Source: an uncultured Lachnospiraceae bacterium
GTDB lineage: Bacteria; Bacillota; Clostridia; Lachnospirales; Lachnospiraceae
Assembly (NCBI GenBank): GCA_910577165.1
Contig: CAJTLX010000073.1
Location: 1-11,395, forward strand
Reading direction: 5' to 3'
DNA: 11,395 nucleotides
Positions within the stretch are counted from its first letter, which is position 1. Each line of letters opens with the position of its first letter. Under the pieces are notes generated by a model. The model was not told where the DNA came from. It worked only from the letters and a program-made list of their open reading frames with translations, and made no database searches. This document shows, in pieces, positions 5,560-11,395 of the stretch. Position numbers and translations under genes: made by a program.

Positions 5560-5889
5560 GTGTACTGCACCTCCATAAAATTTGATTGGTAGTAAATATT
5601 ACATTTTTGTGATATACAACCCTGCCTTGCGTGTCTTTTCACACTGCGCCCGATAGGACGCAAGCAGGCTGCAATCACCTCAGCCGCTTTAAATTGTGAC
5701 AGCCCGAATCCAGTCGGAACTGAAAGCCGGAAATAAAATCTTTCCGAGCTAAAGGCTACATCATGGCACTTTATGCAACGCCTGACCGCCCCACAATATC
5801 ACAATTTTGTTCAACATACACGCTCCGTTTTGGATGGCGTATCCAAAACCAGGCTTGCTAAAGACCTCTAAGCGTATGGTATGTGAACG
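5560..5889 (-). promoter_or_regulatory. Structured leader upstream of rpsM
   Basis: This is most of a 406-bp gene-free stretch, read on the minus strand. Helices, given as plus-strand coordinates: 5814-5819 with 5879-5884 and 5820-5824 with 5871-5875, capped by a perfect 9-bp hairpin 5827-5835/5841-5849; a perfect long-range 9-bp helix 5691-5699/5799-5807; nested in it 5701-5704/5754-5757, a CAGT/ACTG hairpin with a UCCG loop (5711-5722) and a CGGAAA/TTTCCG hairpin (5728-5746); then an 11-bp helix with one bulge, 5621-5632/5658-5668. GGCTG/CAGCC (5667-5671/5681-5685) shares bases with the last helix and could exclude it. There is no U-tract, so a classic attenuator is not seen. E. coli S4 represses its alpha operon from a pseudoknot at the same place; whether this is an analogue is inference. 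It matches no leader class that I can name. Confidence 0.55.
5761..5817 (-). CDS. Possible 18-residue leader peptide in the rpsM leader
   Basis: An ATG at 5817 opens 18 codons ending in TGA (5761-5763), with a GGAG five nt upstream (5823-5826). The product would be MLNKIVILWGGQALHKVP. Its start lies in one arm and its Shine-Dalgarno at the edge of a leader helix (5814-5824/5871-5884), so its translation and leader folding would affect each other. There is no run of a single regulatory amino acid. It may be a chance frame, so confidence is low. Confidence 0.2.
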   Translation of the reverse strand: MLNKIVILWGGQALHKVP

Positions 5890-5918
5890 ATTGTAACACA
5901 GAAAGCAAGAACTGTCCC
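5890..5918 (-). promoter_or_regulatory. Candidate promoter for the rpsM-rplQ block
   Basis: On the minus strand GGGACA (5913-5918) and TACAAT (5890-5895) are separated by 17 bp, and TGn precedes the -10 (TGTTACAAT). The extended -10 is good; the -35 matches only the GACA half of the consensus. Transcription would start near 5883, giving a leader of about 325 nt before rpsM. Confidence 0.45.
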
Positions 5919-5930
5919 TATATATAGAAA

Positions 5931-5962
5931 CAATTGCAATGCTCCACGAGACACTGCAATTG
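5931..5962 (-). terminator. Hairpin just after rpmJ, possible weak terminator
   Basis: An 11-bp stem (5931-5941 with 5952-5962), allowing one G-U pair, continues as CTC/GAG (5942-5944/5948-5950), leaving a 3-nt loop. It begins 3 nt after the rpmJ stop codon. The tail on the minus strand is TTTCTATATATAG, which is U-rich but not a proper U-tract, so termination may be partial, or the hairpin may protect the 3' end. Confidence 0.45.
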
Positions 5963-5965
5963 GAC

Positions 5966-6079
5966 TTAGCCCTGTCTCTGTTTGTGTTTCGGATTCTCGC
6001 AGATCACACGGATCGCGCCCTTCCTTTTAATGATTTTACATTTTTCGCAAATCGGTTTTACTGAAGATCTAACCTTCAT
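5966..6079 (-). CDS. rpmJ: 50S ribosomal protein L36
   Basis: Smallest large-subunit protein, 37 residues, bound at the base of the L7/L12 stalk side of 23S rRNA. Translation from 6079 gives [20 protein letters not shown] followed by [17 protein letters not shown], a full-length match to the family. The zinc ligands C11, C14, C27 and H32 are all present, so this is the zinc-binding form. AAGGAG is 9 nt upstream and a near-consensus promoter lies about 30 nt before the start. The gene sits between infA and rpsM as in other Firmicutes, but with unusually long gaps on both sides (190 and 406 bp). Confidence 0.97.
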
Positions 6080-6113
6080 TTCTTTCACTCCTTTCGAAAA
6101 AAGTCCGCTTATT

Positions 6114-6142
6114 ATTATAACAAAGGCGGACATGAAATGCAA
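6114..6142 (-). promoter_or_regulatory. Strong promoter upstream of rpmJ
   Basis: On the minus strand TTGCAT (6137-6142) and a perfect TATAAT (6114-6119) are separated by 17 bp, with a TGn extension (TGTTATAAT). The predicted start near 6107 is about 28 nt before the rpmJ ATG. GTCCGC (6103-6108) and GCGGAC (6126-6131) form an inverted repeat around the -10. Confidence 0.78.
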
Positions 6143-6176
6143 GAACTATTTTTCCAATTTTTACGGGCTTTTTCCG

Positions 6177-6257
6177 GAAATTTTTAGGCAAAATGCCTAC
6201 GGGGAAAGACTTTTATACCGCCGTTTCGCGCTTGCAGCTAAAAATTTCTTTCCCCGT
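6177..6257 (-). promoter_or_regulatory. Two crossing 11-bp inverted repeats between infA and rpmJ
   Basis: Stem X pairs 6199-6209 (ACGGGGAAAGA) with 6247-6257 (TCTTTCCCCGT). Stem Y pairs 6177-6187 (GAAATTTTTAG) with 6238-6248 (CTAAAAATTTC). Both are perfect. They cross, and they share bases 6247-6248, so as RNA they would be alternatives or a slightly trimmed pseudoknot. A third small hairpin, TAGGCA/TGCCTA (6186-6200), lies between. No U-tract follows, so this is not a plain terminator for infA. Confidence 0.5.
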
Positions 6258-6269
6258 TAGATACCGGAC

Positions 6270-6488
6270 TTATTTATCTCTCCAGATAATCCGTCCCTTG
6301 GTCAAGTCATACGGCGACAGTTCGAGCGTCACCTTATCCCCCGGCACGATCTTGATAAAATTCATGCGCAGCTTGCCGCTGATATGCGCCAGCACACGAT
6401 GCCCGTTCTCAAGTTCTACCTGAAACATCGCGTTCGGCAGCTTCTCGACTACGGTTCCCTCGATCTCTACTACATCCGATTTCGACAT
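6270..6488 (-). CDS. infA: Translation initiation factor IF-1
   Basis: Binds the 30S A site during initiation and helps IF-2 and IF-3 select the start codon. The 72-residue protein is one OB fold and matches the family throughout: VEIEGTVVEKLPNAMFQVELENGHRVLAHISGKLRMNFIKI and the closing PGDKVTLELSPYDLTKGRIIWR. AAGGAG lies 6 nt before the ATG. It follows map by 104 bp with no gene between them; Bacillus has a small KOW-domain gene at this spot. I see only a short CCTTT/AAAGG hairpin right after map in that gap. Downstream, crossing inverted repeats precede the rpmJ promoter. Confidence 0.99.
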   Translation of the reverse strand: MSKSDVVEIEGTVVEKLPNAMFQVELENGHRVLAHISGKLRMNFIKIVPGDKVTLELSPYDLTKGRIIWRDK

Positions 6489-6592
6489 GGAATTCTCCTT
6501 TCTGATTCTTTCTGATATTTTATGTGGACCACTATTCTAACCTGATAGAAATATTCTAATAAAGCATTCTTGAAAACTTCCTTTAACAAAGG

Positions 6593-7348
6593 CTAAGCTT
6601 GAAGAGATAAAATCTCCGGCTCACCCTCCGTGATAAGAACAGTGTTCTCATAATGTGCGGAAAGTGTGTGATCTTCTGTTACTACCGTCCAGTCGTTTTC
6701 CAACACATACACATCCGGTTTTCCTATATTGACCATCGGTTCTATCGCAAGCGTCATGCCGGACACCAGCTTCATTCCGCGCCGACTCTGATGAAAATTT
6801 GGCACTTCCGGCTCCTCGTGAAGCTTCGCACCAACCCCATGCCCCACATAATCCCTGACGCAGGAAAACCCATTTGCCACAATATAATCCTCGACCGCCG
6901 CCGAAATCTCAAAGAGATGACAGCCCGCTCTTGCAAATTTTATACCCTCAAAAAAACTCTGCTTTGTCGCCGCAATCAGTTTTTTCGCCTCCGGGGAAAT
7001 CTGCCCGACCGCGTGTGTGCGCGCCGCGTCCGAATGGTATCCCTGATAGATTACTCCCGCGTCAATACTGATAATATCCCCCTCTTTTAACACCCGCTTC
7101 TTACTTGGAATTCCATGAATCACTTCCTCATTGATGGAAGTGCAGAGGGAAGCGGGAAAGCCATTATAATTTAAGAAGGAAGGCGTGCAGCCGTAGGAGC
7201 GAATCCACTCCGTTGCCCTGCGGTCAAGCTCCTTTGTTGTAATGCCGGGCTGTATTATCTCGCTCAGGCGATCATGCACCTCAGAAAGGATTTTTCCTGC
7301 CTCGCGCATCCGCGCGATCTCTTTTTCTGACTTAATCGATACTGACAT
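6593..7348 (-). CDS. map: Type I methionine aminopeptidase
   Basis: Removes the initiator methionine from nascent proteins at the ribosome after deformylation; dinuclear metal enzyme. It has 251 residues. All metal and catalytic residues are present with E. coli-like spacing: H78 (in IHGIP), D96, D107, H170, E203 and E234. An in-frame ATG 60 bp upstream (7408) would add 20 residues that lie over the adk coding end and do not resemble the family. The start at 7348 gives MSVSIKSEKEIARMREAG, the normal N-terminus. The Shine-Dalgarno is weak (GGGGG, about 7 nt upstream), which fits translational coupling to adk, 16 bp away. The secY-adk-map order is standard. Confidence 0.98.
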   Translation of the reverse strand: MSVSIKSEKEIARMREAGKILSEVHDRLSEIIQPGITTKELDRRATEWIRSYGCTPSFLNYNGFPASLCTSINEEVIHGIPSKKRVLKEGDIISIDAGVIYQGYHSDAARTHAVGQISPEAKKLIAATKQSFFEGIKFARAGCHLFEISAAVEDYIVANGFSCVRDYVGHGVGAKLHEEPEVPNFHQSRRGMKLVSGMTLAIEPMVNIGKPDVYVLENDWTVVTEDHTLSAHYENTVLITEGEPEILSLQA

Positions 7349-7364
7349 AGTACGCCCCCGAAAA

Positions 7365-8006
7365 CTAGGCAAGAATCGCTGTAATATCTTTAAATACATC
7401 GGCCACATCCTTTGTGCCGTCCACTTCTTTTAAGATCTTCTCACCAGCGTAATACTCGATAAGCGGCTGTGTCTGGGTATGGTAAACATTAAGTCTCTTT
7501 GCTACAGTCTCCGGCTTGTCGTCATCGCGAAGTACTAACTCTCCGCCACACGCATCACAGATGCCCTCCTTCTTTGTCGGGTTGTAGAGAATATGATATG
7601 TTCCGCCGCAGGAAAGGCACGCGCGCCTTCCGGACATACGGTTTACAATATTCTCATCCGGCACTTCCACGTTGATCGCATAATCTAATTTGTCGCCCTC
7701 TGCGGCAAGTGCTTTTGTCAGTGCCTCCGCCTGCGGAATTGTGCGCGGAAAACCATCTAACACATAGCCGTTTTTGCAGTCGTCCTGCTTAAAGCGATCC
7801 ATAATCAACTCAAGCGTCAGTTCGTCCGGCACAAGCGCGCCCTGATCCATATAGGTCTTCGCTTTCTTTCCAAGTTCTGTGCCGTTCTTGATGTTTGCGC
7901 GGAAGATATCCCCCGTTGAAATATGCGGAATACCGTATTTTGCTGCAATCATCTTTGCCTGTGTCCCCTTACCTGCGCCCGGCGCACCCAACATAACAAT
8001 CTTCAT
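7365..8006 (-). CDS. adk: Adenylate kinase, zinc-binding long form
   Basis: Interconverts ATP plus AMP and two ADP in the cytoplasm. It has 213 residues. P-loop GAPGAGKGT (7-15), the AMP-site DGFPR (84-88) and the long LID domain are present. The LID carries C130-x2-C133 and C150-x2-C153, a structural zinc site common in Gram-positive enzymes and absent from E. coli Adk. The ATG at 8006 is preceded by AAAGGGG at 7 nt. It follows secY by 77 bp, a gap occupied by a perfect 9-bp hairpin, and runs into map 16 bp after its stop. No odd residues were seen. Confidence 0.99.
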   Translation of the reverse strand: MKIVMLGAPGAGKGTQAKMIAAKYGIPHISTGDIFRANIKNGTELGKKAKTYMDQGALVPDELTLELIMDRFKQDDCKNGYVLDGFPRTIPQAEALTKALAAEGDKLDYAINVEVPDENIVNRMSGRRACLSCGGTYHILYNPTKKEGICDACGGELVLRDDDKPETVAKRLNVYHTQTQPLIEYYAGEKILKEVDGTKDVADVFKDITAILA

Positions 8007-8040
8007 TTTTTTGCCCCTTTCCTTTTCTTTTTATACTTGT

Positions 8041-8068
8041 CAGGGCGAGACATAAATGCCTCGCCCTG
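8041..8068 (-). other. Intercistronic hairpin between secY and adk, no U-tract
   Basis: CAGGGCGAG (8041-8049) pairs perfectly with CTCGCCCTG (8060-8068) around a 10-nt loop. On the minus strand it is followed by ACAAGTATAAAAAG, so it lacks the U-tract of an intrinsic terminator. It could stabilise the secY 3' end after processing or pause the polymerase. Confidence 0.55.
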
Positions 8069-8083
8069 GAAGTTTAAACTGCA

Positions 8084-9421
8084 TTAATCATTCAAAAATC
8101 CTTTATAGTGACGCACCAGCATCTGAGACTCGATCTGCTTGAGCGTTTCAAGTACAACACCGACCACGATGATCAGGGAAGTACCGCCGAAATTTACTGT
8201 TGCGCCGAATGCACCCGCAAAGAAGATCGGGATGATCGCTACAATGGTAAGTCCAACCGCACCGATAAAAATAATGTAATTCAATACCTTATTTAAATAT
8301 TCGGTTGTCGGTCTGCCCGGACGGATACCTGGAATAAAACCGCCCTGCTTCTTCATATTATTTGCAATCTCCATCGGGTTAAAGGTGATGGAAGTGTAAA
8401 AATACGCGAAGAAGATAATCATGGCAATATAAAGTACTGCACCTAAAGTATATTTAAATTCGCCAAAACTGTCAAAATTAAACCAGTGTCTTGAATCAAA
8501 CATATACAAAATTTTGCGCCATAGCGTGGAACGTTCACCCTGTACACCGAAGAACGAAGAAATAATAATTGGAAACTGCAATAAGGATACTGCAAAGATT
8601 ACCGGGATAACGCCGGCAGTGTTCACTTTAAGCGGAATAAAAGAGGACTGCCCGCCGACCATATTTCTGCCCTGTACCTTCTTTGCATACTGCACCGAGA
8701 TCTTTCTCTGCGCATCCTGCAACAGTACAATCAACACAATCGTTACAACGATAACTACAACGATGACCACCGCACCGACGATGCCCATACCGACGCTACC
8801 CGCACCGGTCACAAAACGCTCCACCAGATTGCTGATGTCCGCCGGTATCTTCGCCACGATATTGAATAAGAGGATCATGGAAATACCATTTCCAACACCT
8901 CTTTCCGTAATGCGCTCTCCAAGCCACATCAGGAATGCAGAACCCGCTGTGAAGGAGACTGTGATCACAATGATATTGGTAAAGAGACTGCCGCCTCTTA
9001 ATACTCCGTTGGTGTTATTAAAGCCGATTGTCATTGCAACCGACTCGATAACTGCAAGTCCGATCGTGAGATATCTTGAGATCTCAGCGATCTTCTTTCT
9101 GCCTTCCTCGCCGTCCTTTTGCAACTCTTCAAGCTTCGGAATGGCAATCGTGAGAAGCTGCATGATAATGGATGAAGTAATATACGGGGAAATGTTCAAT
9201 GCGAAAATGGACATTTCTGTAAAAGAACCACCTGTCAACGCATCAAGAAAACCTAAGTTATCTCCCATCGTAGAATCCAGCCAAAACTGGAAATAATCGC
9301 GGTCCACGCCAGGCACCGGGATCAAACACCCGAGCCTGACGATCAGCAATGCAATCAGCGTATAAAGCAATTTTGCACGGATATCCTTAATCTTAAAGGC
9401 GTTTCTAAGCGTTTTAAACAT
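8084..9421 (-). CDS. secY: Protein translocase channel subunit SecY
   Basis: Pore-forming subunit of the SecYEG channel that moves proteins across or into the inner membrane. It has 445 residues with ten predicted membrane segments; TM1 is about 16-36, the plug region about 55-70, TM2 about 72-93. Landmarks include ISPYITSSIIMQLL (77-90), GERITERGVGNGIS (168-181), cytoplasmic loop C4 with RKISVQYAKKVQGRN (239-253), and loop C5 with NPMEIANNMKKQGGFIPGIRPG (348-369), the SecA and ribosome docking side. The ATG lies 1 bp after the rplO stop and its GAGGTGATC Shine-Dalgarno lies within rplO, so the two are translationally coupled. Length and motifs are normal for the housekeeping SecY rather than an accessory SecY2. 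Confidence 0.99.
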   Translation of the reverse strand: MFKTLRNAFKIKDIRAKLLYTLIALLIVRLGCLIPVPGVDRDYFQFWLDSTMGDNLGFLDALTGGSFTEMSIFALNISPYITSSIIMQLLTIAIPKLEELQKDGEEGRKKIAEISRYLTIGLAVIESVAMTIGFNNTNGVLRGGSLFTNIIVITVSFTAGSAFLMWLGERITERGVGNGISMILLFNIVAKIPADISNLVERFVTGAGSVGMGIVGAVVIVVVIVVTIVLIVLLQDAQRKISVQYAKKVQGRNMVGGQSSFIPLKVNTAGVIPVIFAVSLLQFPIIISSFFGVQGERSTLWRKILYMFDSRHWFNFDSFGEFKYTLGAVLYIAMIIFFAYFYTSITFNPMEIANNMKKQGGFIPGIRPGRPTTEYLNKVLNYIIFIGAVGLTIVAIIPIFFAGAFGATVNFGGTSLIIVVGVVLETLKQIESQMLVRHYKGFLND

Positions 9422-9422
9422 A

Positions 9423-9863
9423 CTAGATCACCTCTGCATTTCCACCAAGTGCCTTAATCTTCTCCATAGCGCTCGCGCTGTAAGCGGATACTTTGACATT
9501 AAGCTTCTTAGTTAACTCTCCGTTTCCAAGAATCTTTACTCCGTCCTTCGAGTTGCTGATAACACCTTTTTCTACCAGAGTTTCAGCCGTAACCTCTGCG
9601 CCGTCTTCAAATCTGTTCAACATATCTACATTAACAGCTACGATTTCCTTCGTGTTTCTATTGTGGAAACCTCTCTTTGGAAGTCTCCTGTACAAAGGCA
9701 TCTGACCACCTTCAAAACCTGTTCTCGGAGCACCCGAACGAGCTTTCTGACCCTTATGGCCATATCCTGCCGTCTTTCCGTTTCCAGAACCATGTCCACG
9801 GCCCCTGCGGAATTTGTCGCCCTGCTTTGCGCCCTCTGCCGGTCTTAAATCTGTTAAATTCAT
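9423..9863 (-). CDS. rplO: 50S ribosomal protein L15
   Basis: Late-binding large-subunit assembly protein with a long basic N-terminal arm in 23S rRNA. It has 146 residues, the normal length. The Gly/Arg-rich arm FRRGRGHGSGNGKTAGYGHKGQKARSG (about 18-44), GFEGGQMPLYRRLPKRGF (about 49-66) and the C-terminal VSAYSASAMEKIKALGG are diagnostic. GGAGG lies 7 nt before the ATG. It follows rpmD by 18 bp and secY starts 1 bp after its stop, the usual spc-operon arrangement. Confidence 0.99.
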   Translation of the reverse strand: MNLTDLRPAEGAKQGDKFRRGRGHGSGNGKTAGYGHKGQKARSGAPRTGFEGGQMPLYRRLPKRGFHNRNTKEIVAVNVDMLNRFEDGAEVTAETLVEKGVISNSKDGVKILGNGELTKKLNVKVSAYSASAMEKIKALGGNAEVI

Positions 9864-9881
9864 CGCTGCACCTCCTTACTA

Positions 9882-10064
9882 TTAGATTTCTTCCATCTTA
9901 ACCAAGTGTCTTACCTGTGTCACCATCCCCCTTACGGAAGCGTTGTCCGGCAATTCCACGGTGCTGTTAAGCTTCCTTAACCCCAGTGCCTCAACCGTGC
10001 GTCTGTGCTTCGGAATCGCGCCGATGGTAGACTTTGTGAGAGTAATCTTTAATTTCTCTGCCAT
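9882..10064 (-). CDS. rpmD: 50S ribosomal protein L30
   Basis: Small large-subunit protein, 60 residues. It begins MAEKLKITLTKSTIGAIPKH and continues with the family's TVEALGLRKLNSTVELPDNASVRGMV and VRHLVKMEE. A longer in-frame reading from 10139 adds 25 residues that look unlike L30; the ATG at 10064 has GGAGG 6 nt upstream and is preferred. The 81-bp gap after rpsE is the largest within the spc block. The bacterial short form is the expected one here. Confidence 0.98.
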   Translation of the reverse strand: MAEKLKITLTKSTIGAIPKHRRTVEALGLRKLNSTVELPDNASVRGMVTQVRHLVKMEEI

Positions 10065-10145
10065 TTTTTTCCTCCAATCTCTAAGCACGCCTGTACGCGC
10101 TCTTTGACCGATGCCGACAGATACCGCCATCGGTCGCAAATGAAC

Positions 10146-10655
10146 TTAGCCTAAAAGTTCCTCCACCGAAATGCCGCGAAGAGCTGCTACCTGCTCCGGT
10201 GTCTTCAAATTGGAAAGACCGTTGATTGTAGCAAGGACTACATTCTGCTTGTTGTTGGAACCCAAAGATTTTGTACGGATATTTTTAAAACCTGCAAGTT
10301 CAAGCACGTTGCGCGCAGGACCACCCGCAATAATACCAGTACCTTCCGGACTCTTTTTCAGCAGCACACTCGCGCTGCCAAATTTGCCGATAAAATCATG
10401 CGGAACGCTGCCGTTCTCATCTAAAGGCAGCTCGATCAGCTTTTTGATGGCATCCTCTTTTCCCTTGCGAATTGCTTCCGGAATCTCAGCTGCCTTGCCG
10501 AGACCTGCACCGACATGGCCGTTCTTGTCGCCAACAACAACTAAAGCAGTAAAGCGCATATTGCGACCGCCCTTTACAACTTTGGTTACACGCTTGATCG
10601 AAACTACTTTATCTTCCAGTTCAAACTGGCTGGCATCAATGATTGTACGTTTCAT
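10146..10655 (-). CDS. rpsE: 30S ribosomal protein S5
   Basis: Small-subunit protein at the mRNA entry channel, contributing to decoding accuracy and to unwinding of mRNA. It has 169 residues. The N-terminal double-stranded RNA-binding-like domain is clear from VSIKRVTKVVKGGRNMRFTALVVVGDKNGHVGAGLGKA (18-55), and the C-terminal domain from KSPEGTGIIAGGPARNVLELAG (101-122) and NIRTKSLGSNN. The Shine-Dalgarno GGAGGAG lies 5 nt before the ATG. The gap to rplR is 16 bp. VVKGGRNMRF is the loop in which spectinomycin-resistance changes occur in other bacteria; it looks wild type. Confidence 0.99.
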   Translation of the reverse strand: MKRTIIDASQFELEDKVVSIKRVTKVVKGGRNMRFTALVVVGDKNGHVGAGLGKAAEIPEAIRKGKEDAIKKLIELPLDENGSVPHDFIGKFGSASVLLKKSPEGTGIIAGGPARNVLELAGFKNIRTKSLGSNNKQNVVLATINGLSNLKTPEQVAALRGISVEELLG

Positions 10656-10671
10656 GTGTTCTCCTCCTTGC

Positions 10672-11040
10672 CTAGAAATTAAGGCCAGCTTCGCGAGCTG
10701 CCTCGGCTAATGCCTGAACCTTCCCCTGATAGATGAAACCGCCCCGGTCAAATACTACTTCGGTAATGCCCTTATCCTGTGCCTTCTTTGCGATTACCTT
10801 CCCTAAATATGCAGCAGCAGCAACATCATTGGTCTTCTCAAGCTCAGCCTTTACCTCCTTATCCAAGGTGGAAGCTGCAACTAAAGTGTTTCCTACGGTA
10901 TCATCAATCACCTGTGCATACATATGATTATTGCTTCTGAAAACAGCCAAACGCGGTCTTTCAGGAGTGCCGGCGAAACGATTACGCATCCTGTTATGCT
11001 TTTTAACACGGACTTCACTTCTTGATACTTTACTAACCAT
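10672..11040 (-). CDS. rplR: 50S ribosomal protein L18
   Basis: Binds 5S rRNA and, with L5 and L25-type proteins, installs it in the central protuberance. It has 122 residues. The Arg/Lys-rich N-terminal tail ends in GTPERPRLAVFRSNNHMYAQVIDD (24-47), followed by the variable helix and the C-terminal VVFDRGGFIYQGKVQALAEAAREAGLNF, all standard. AAGGAGGC precedes the ATG. The start is 15 bp after the rplF stop. Nothing is unusual in it. Confidence 0.99.
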   Translation of the reverse strand: MVSKVSRSEVRVKKHNRMRNRFAGTPERPRLAVFRSNNHMYAQVIDDTVGNTLVAASTLDKEVKAELEKTNDVAAAAYLGKVIAKKAQDKGITEVVFDRGGFIYQGKVQALAEAAREAGLNF

Positions 11041-11055
11041 TTTTTAAGCCTCCTT

Positions 11056-11395
11056 CTACTTCTTACCAGTCTTACCCACTTTGCGCCGGATAACCTCATC
11101 CGCATACTTGATTCCCTTGCCCTTATACGGCTCCGGTCTTCTCTTATCTCTGATTTCAGCAGCATACTGGCCAACTTTTTCTTTATCAATTCCCTTGACG
11201 GTAATCTTGTTCTGTCCCTCAAGCACTGTCTCAACGCCTTCCGGGTCCGTCATCACTACCGGGTGGGAATATCCCAATGTCAGTGTAAGCTCCTTGCCAG
11301 CTTTTGCCGCACGATAGCCCACACCGTTGATTTCAAGAACTTTTTCGTAACCGTTTGTCACACCGGTCACCATATTTGCAATCAGGGTTCTGGTC
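11056..11395 (-). CDS. rplF: 50S ribosomal protein L6, partial (5' end outside window)
   Basis: Large-subunit protein near the factor-binding site and the sarcin-ricin loop. The last 112 residues are visible; the family is about 180, so roughly the first 65-70 lie beyond the right edge. The frame stays open upstream of the internal ATG at 11373 (TRTLIAN), so that ATG is not the start. Visible are VTNGYEKVLEINGVGYRA, LTLGYSHPVV, and the RNA-binding C-terminal motif IRDKRRPEPYKGKGIKYADE, the L6 signature. It is followed by rplR after 15 bp, as in other spc operons. Confidence 0.98.
   Translation of the reverse strand, partial: TRTLIANMVTGVTNGYEKVLEINGVGYRAAKAGKELTLTLGYSHPVVMTDPEGVETVLEGQNKITVKGIDKEKVGQYAAEIRDKRRPEPYKGKGIKYADEVIRRKVGKTGKK

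Noticed and set aside
5676..5681. GAGGTG on the minus strand as a second ribosome site in the rpsM leader
   Set aside because: No usable start codon follows at proper distance.
6534..6562. Possible infA promoter (TTATTA, 17 bp, TAGAAT, minus strand)
   Set aside because: The -35 matches only three of six bases; read-through from map is enough to explain infA expression.
8514..9296. Plus-strand open frame of 260 codons opposite secY
   Set aside because: It lies wholly antisense to a clear secY, is rich in Thr, Ile and Pro as expected from reverse reading of a hydrophobic gene, and has no ribosome site.
10171..10710. Plus-strand open frame of 179 codons opposite rpsE
   Set aside because: Antisense shadow of a full-length S5 gene, with no family features.

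Overview
The window is the 3' half of a ribosomal-protein supercluster (spc plus alpha operon type) on the minus strand. It is followed downstream by the first gene of an ECF-transporter operon and carries a small plus-strand insertion. Several signs point to a low-to-mid GC Firmicute of class Clostridia, most likely Lachnospiraceae. The order rplF-rplR-rpsE-rpmD-rplO-secY-adk-map-infA-rpmJ-rpsM-rpsK-rpsD-rpoA-rplQ-ecfA1 is Firmicute-like. rpsD lies inside the alpha cluster, whereas in Bacillus it lies elsewhere. Adenylate kinase is the four-cysteine zinc type, and L17 carries an internal insertion. The family assignment is inference from order and protein features, not from a search.

Layout in the direction of transcription (right to left): rplF (5' end cut by the window edge), rplR, rpsE, rpmD, rplO, secY, adk and map are packed with gaps of about 1-80 bp. 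infA follows after 104 bp. A 190-bp gap with two crossing inverted repeats and a near-consensus extended -10 promoter leads to rpmJ, which encodes only 37 residues. A 406-bp gene-free stretch comes next: a hairpin after rpmJ, a candidate promoter and a heavily structured leader. Then come rpsM, rpsK, rpsD, rpoA and rplQ. Two gaps in this last block (rpsM/rpsK and rpoA/rplQ) are filled by three copies of an imperfect-palindromic repeat of about 100 bp. A bidirectional terminator follows rplQ.

Between that terminator and ecfA1, where ecfA1 would usually follow rplQ closely, sit two AT-rich plus-strand genes for GNAT acetyltransferases, with an unidentified short reading frame between them. Upstream of them are two plus-strand promoter candidates. 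ecfA1, cut by the left window edge, is read from its own extended -10 promoter diverging from them.

Together the minus-strand genes make ribosomal proteins of both subunits, initiation factor IF-1, the RNA polymerase alpha subunit, the SecY channel, methionine aminopeptidase for nascent chains, and adenylate kinase. The protein content is ordinary. The interest lies between the genes: the repeat family, the rpsM leader, the infA/rpmJ crossing inverted repeats and the acetyltransferase insertion.
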